Below, one piece after another: positions 63,901 to 64,000 of a stretch of 64,000 nucleotides of DNA. Positions within the stretch are counted from its first letter, which is position 1, and each line of letters opens with the position of its first letter. Source of the DNA: Candidatus Gastranaerophilales bacterium (GTDB taxonomy: Bacteria > Cyanobacteriota > Vampirovibrionia > Gastranaerophilales > Gastranaerophilaceae); NCBI GenBank assembly GCA_944325595.1, contig CALVAQ010000002.1, forward strand, positions 112,879-176,878, given 5' to 3'. The notes under the pieces are model-generated. The model ran no database searches, was not told the origin of the DNA, and saw only the letters and a list, made by a program, of their open reading frames with translations. The position numbers and the translations under genes were made by a program.

Positions 63901-64000
63901 CGCCCATTATGGCTGTATTTTCAGTCAGTCCGTCCATACCGCCGGTCATAACAGCACCTTTTGTTCCTGTTTGACCGCTTGAGCCTGCTGATGTAGACGA
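54911..64000 (-). CDS. Giant FliD-like surface protein with hook-IN modules and GLUG cassettes (N-terminus beyond window)
   Basis: Open for at least 3,029 codons to the window edge, so the N-terminus is unseen. About fifteen modules resemble the flagellin hook IN motif, with a strand pair, DTIxDVIxKIN-type helix and xGVxASL strand (for example GTIVINGVTINLTAGTMDDI). Three cassettes of about 300 residues contain GLUG repeats (AGGLVGYLRSSSSITNSYS). The last 300 residues are a FliD_C-like domain (NEILSDDAEFAALINNIKAA, MAEIGITVDIRGGTNSNMG, LDREKYTQAFYDD) and a helical tail. Ser/Thr/Gly/Asp-rich and Cys-poor, as in secreted proteins. fliD lies 116 bases downstream. I infer a filament-tip adhesin exported by a flagellar-type route. 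Confidence 0.85.
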   Translation of the reverse strand, partial: SSTSAGSSGQTGTKGAVMTGGMDGLTENTAIMGGGTLNIGGTTISLDGLKNIGEVIDKINSSGAMATASLNDYGQLVITGKEHGKNFDVSYTGNGNFGYVTGFGSYNIGSDATNNGVITGNNNVTEIGSSSSIPSQPSEPVYEYTATVLQGNRTVTGDTIVGNTKVSFGAENSSEFSVSLSDGDTTINDVINAINQKTSESGIKASLVNEKFTLTRVEGSDYEINSDIQISLELAPIGIHKPIGSTNFALLTGLGVFNNLFVTVQPGGSVVAGGSTDIGDGTNVTLPPHETNPGIIIGGGNDNTQIMPNQPVLQKSSAAPSAVPSAAPTGMNNLEHESSIDDIYTPGGSDDDFVIVKPVGDEAPDTPAVSGRKFRPIDGIDSLIKQGVFDGTFEFSVNVSDTEAQEVSIEITSSDTLETIVNKLNNIVSKGMFSILQDEYGVDYLAYTGVAYVTSDGEIDYTMPSIFGGTSSLGVALQVSNGGSIAADMTKTMGTVQVVSSGSAGSSSAESQVSEGSIIINDKVINISEGTIYDAVNTINAALSETGVIALINDYGQLVLKNSDGGTDNITLGAGTSNLWEVAGIDPAEHQGLLDYTEGGYSSLQGGRDVTGAQFGENGSITIKKGSESLKIDISAGESVQSIVNKINAADAGFKASLVQDGGKLKFKIESTTEGTDAVSVTVNSGDFGRVTGMTTYSSPGATTIGGDAGDKVVGGVGSISGDESGFSGGSFTITLGHDEADSNGGLVIGTSDVTDVGILTEEEALAQGYTIIKTAADLNNIRNDLDGKYVLMGDIDLSGYSNWTAIGSNSSTAFTGELNGNGYTIKNLNINSSSVNQGLFGYIAGGKISNLNLSNVNVKSTGSNVGALAGTAAGATISNVHVLSGSVTGSSNVGGLVGVGGLLLGSTIIQSSSAASVTSTSTTTAYVGGLVGTATSIGMIIKDSYATGSVTSKSTGSDANDYAGGLIGYISGSDGIIENSYATGTITTANNKKGGIVGFMSEGTLKNNYYKYGIASSSYGYNDSGTATGNVAFSVVLDSSWISSGFSEDIWDFFSGTGVPTLISQKPKDAEVTSGSIYINNTSISLSAGSINDAIDAINAKSSTTGVIASINSDGNVVFENKDGSSDNIALRVTATGSNFFSVAGIAVDNKGILNGGNNVITETEHLSESQAKAQGYTIIKTAADLNNIRNNLSGKYILMGDIDLSSYSNWTAIGTITSAFKGELNGNGYTIKNLTIDSSSDSQGLFGYVDSAEFRNLYLSNVDIKSSYGYVGALVGYVKDNDIVDIENVHVLSGSVTGADNVGGLVGYGNYTRISNSSSAASVTSTSTSSANAGGLVGYLRSSSSITNSYSTGSVTSKTTGSDKDDYAGGLVGFLGGATIIKYSYATGTLNSANNKEGALVGYMASGTLQNNYYKSGIATSSVGYKSNGTNTGSTSFSSVTDSTWINKGFSEDIWDFLGTGAPTLKPVTTEVYLEVSAGTIVINGVTINLTAGTMDDIVDQINAKSSSTGVAALINSSGKVELSNKNGSLNSISLTEGTSNFFEVAGFAAEKPSSIQLTEEEAKAQGYTIIKTAADLNNIRNDLDGKYILMGDIDLSGSAFTSIGTTTFAFTGELNGNGYTISNIQTTRGLFTQTDGAIISNLNIENIRANTSVNFVGALAGYAADTTITNVHVLSGSVTGGNGYVGGLIGGIRENSYTTISMSSSAADVNSTSTSIANAGGLVGSIANESSSTVIISNSYATGNVITKTTQTSTDDYAGGLVGYMGSSSLIENSYAAGTVTTTNNKRGGIVGFMYSGTVKNSLFHAKTAANVFGYSSSSAISTGNARFTDSLPVGIWTSRGFSEDIWDFSGTGAPTLKSALKPATETVTISITDSDTVDDVIQKLKDKGLDAEIVDGHVVINGYTSVESISGTSDFGKYVALGDGSISASTSSTTGSDGFYTYTGHAVEGLTDSDMLGKPIGGQTAGTIYVNGNTVNVAETDTVAEVMGKILDSLLDDGITGGWRVVDQKMVLFDLSGSVNFESGTSNFLDLVGLTQDGFSSETDIDIEDASVGFNRVTGSESGFELNDSIGALEDGTLTISQGSSSLTIDVSKYDTIQSLIDKINTSTDFEAGLDSQGRFYIQSKNESTTKISIDTAGSTNLDELLGLSGGSFSGSMSQDVGSDGYIKITGSVDLGTSSSAGKVTIPDKFAGGKTFTITGNTGASFTVNISNDMTISTLISKINASGKFTAGIDSDGYFYIQGKEGITDITFSGTSGLEDYLGLSDKSENISSGASQSTGKFDKYSTLTGTAVVNHNMTFSAGNFTLTVGSKSVEINVLDGESITSVINKINNSGLGVTASIQNDKFVITADNPGNISMSLKDGTSNFAELTGFISQGGSQIVSQDKGVLSTYTSANTAQSAQNAGISAGDFYVHLTDMNGNITDTAKITIGKNENIASIIEKINNCGLGVTASINDSGKMVITRNSSDTAGGVLVTKGSSDFTNKIGFTSGGYQAPSTIYGSQAVLTSVNPISTSQKFSNGDFIIVVEDNGIVNETSIDVFESDSIYDIIDRINNADIGVTASLNANNRLVITKDADTSDGSIGIKKGSSDFTTIFGFSSGGVFNGSHETGEAATHTVLVSNKLAVSGKATMASLGVTDGAFRINGVEIAIKSTDTIDDVIGRINSIFNSSIYDDIGVTAEYKNNQIVLTSKKASSNARIEIESGSTNFTEVVGFTNIGSRDNVVDMGQNAQFNIKIGDDEVGTDYDLALDLKDITDDNIYNGNNLIYLDADGKVVEHANNAAITIEIKETGETIIRIGQNVLDASINELNKFVGNFNKAMIASENEILSDDAEFAALINNIKAALTDDVADLRKIQQQMAEIGITVDIRGGTNSNMGTVRLYLDREKYTQAFYDDSQHVMDLLIGKETAVGVEDGVLTRLNNVLYPEVNNKNGYFNKVPRTLQAVQKELNREITRTTFQLNELKLAVSGQTGVGDGLAEYLAKLEEQYNFVNEAISNLNKQYASSVTRLILNQNNAGFNPIVT
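58421..59323 (-). repeat. GLUG cassette 3
   Basis: Third copy (in protein order) of the cassette that begins LTEEEAKAQGYTIIKTAADL and ends FSEDIWDFSGTGAPTLK. It contains several GLUG motifs such as YAGGLVGYMGSSSLIENSY. The start is 1,176 bases from cassette 2, and the flanking IN module is repeated too. Confidence 0.85.
59600..60499 (-). repeat. GLUG cassette 2
   Basis: Second copy, starting LSESQAKAQGYTIIKTAADL and ending FSEDIWDFLGTGAPTLKP. DNA and protein similarity to cassettes 1 and 3 is highest at the two ends and in the GELNGNGYTI and HVLSGSVTG segments. Confidence 0.85.
60812..61723 (-). repeat. GLUG cassette 1
   Basis: First copy, starting LTEEEALAQGYTIIKTAADL and ending FSEDIWDFFSGTGVPTL. 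It contains GLUG units (SNVGGLVGVGG, YVGGLVGTATS, YAGGLIGYISG). The start is 1,224 bases from that of cassette 2. Confidence 0.85.

Noticed and set aside
1..64000. CRISPR arrays, insertion sequences, prophage or integrase genes
   Set aside because: No regularly spaced short repeats, transposase or integrase motifs were seen; the only long repeats are inside the giant protein gene.

Overview
The window reads as a chromosome segment of a low-GC, diderm, non-photosynthetic relative of Cyanobacteria, most likely Melainabacteria/Vampirovibrionia (Gastranaerophilales-like). This placement is inferred from gene content: a protein resembling the cyanobacterial clock-associated LdpA, lipid A genes (lpxD-lpxC-fabZ-lpxA), a radical SAM-DUF2344 gene followed by RNase E/G, FliD-type flagellar cap proteins, and many proteins outside the families I recognise. 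Coding density is high. Operons are short, with frequent TAATG start/stop overlaps and many hairpin-plus-T-run terminators.

Layout. 0-7.6 kb: the end of coaX, a small Cys-motif protein, then a minus-strand block (small membrane protein, RNase E/G, radical SAM protein, a small unknown) and two Pro/Ala-rich proteins sharing the motif EYNAIKINI. 7.8-12.1 kb: a coupled nadB-nadC-etfB-etfA operon facing an orphan NarL-type response regulator. 13-22.7 kb: MnmD-like tRNA methyltransferase with a FAD oxidoreductase, an aldolase-like gene overlapping ldpA, ribE-ribBA-GNAT, and two unknown proteins. 23.2 kb: ilvC. 24.4-28.6 kb: a cluster of six unrecognised small and medium proteins. 28.6-40 kb: housekeeping genes (trypsin-like protease, GlcD-like oxidase, cutA, MCE protein, upp, pgeF, UDG, tyrS, cysK-cysE, a ferredoxin, nth). 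40.5-45 kb: lipid A/fatty acid operon, M29 aminopeptidase and a structured intergenic segment. 45-49 kb: minus-strand grpE-dnaJ-propeller-methyltransferase operon. 49-53.3 kb: two microproteins, a zinc ribbon, a further helical paralogue, clpP, a pilin-like protein and ybaB-recR. 53.3-64 kb: fliD and a giant FliD-like surface protein that runs off the right edge.

Most unusual content. First, the protein of more than 3,000 residues at 54911-64000 ends in a FliD-like C-terminus and carries about fifteen flagellin-hook-IN-like modules plus three long GLUG-repeat cassettes; it looks like a filament-tip adhesin. Second, a family of at least four proteins (24424, 25772, 28257, and 50660 on the minus strand) has matching N- and C-terminal helices around a variable centre, the general plan of flagellar axial or type III-exported proteins. 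I infer that these may be parts of one surface or export apparatus, but no apparatus gene lies in the window to prove it. Other signals are a recurrent leaderless-promoter arrangement, a pair of very small proteins including an 11-residue ETAG repeat, and a structured RNA-like segment near 45 kb.

All identifications come from reading motifs and gene order in the sequence. No database search was possible.
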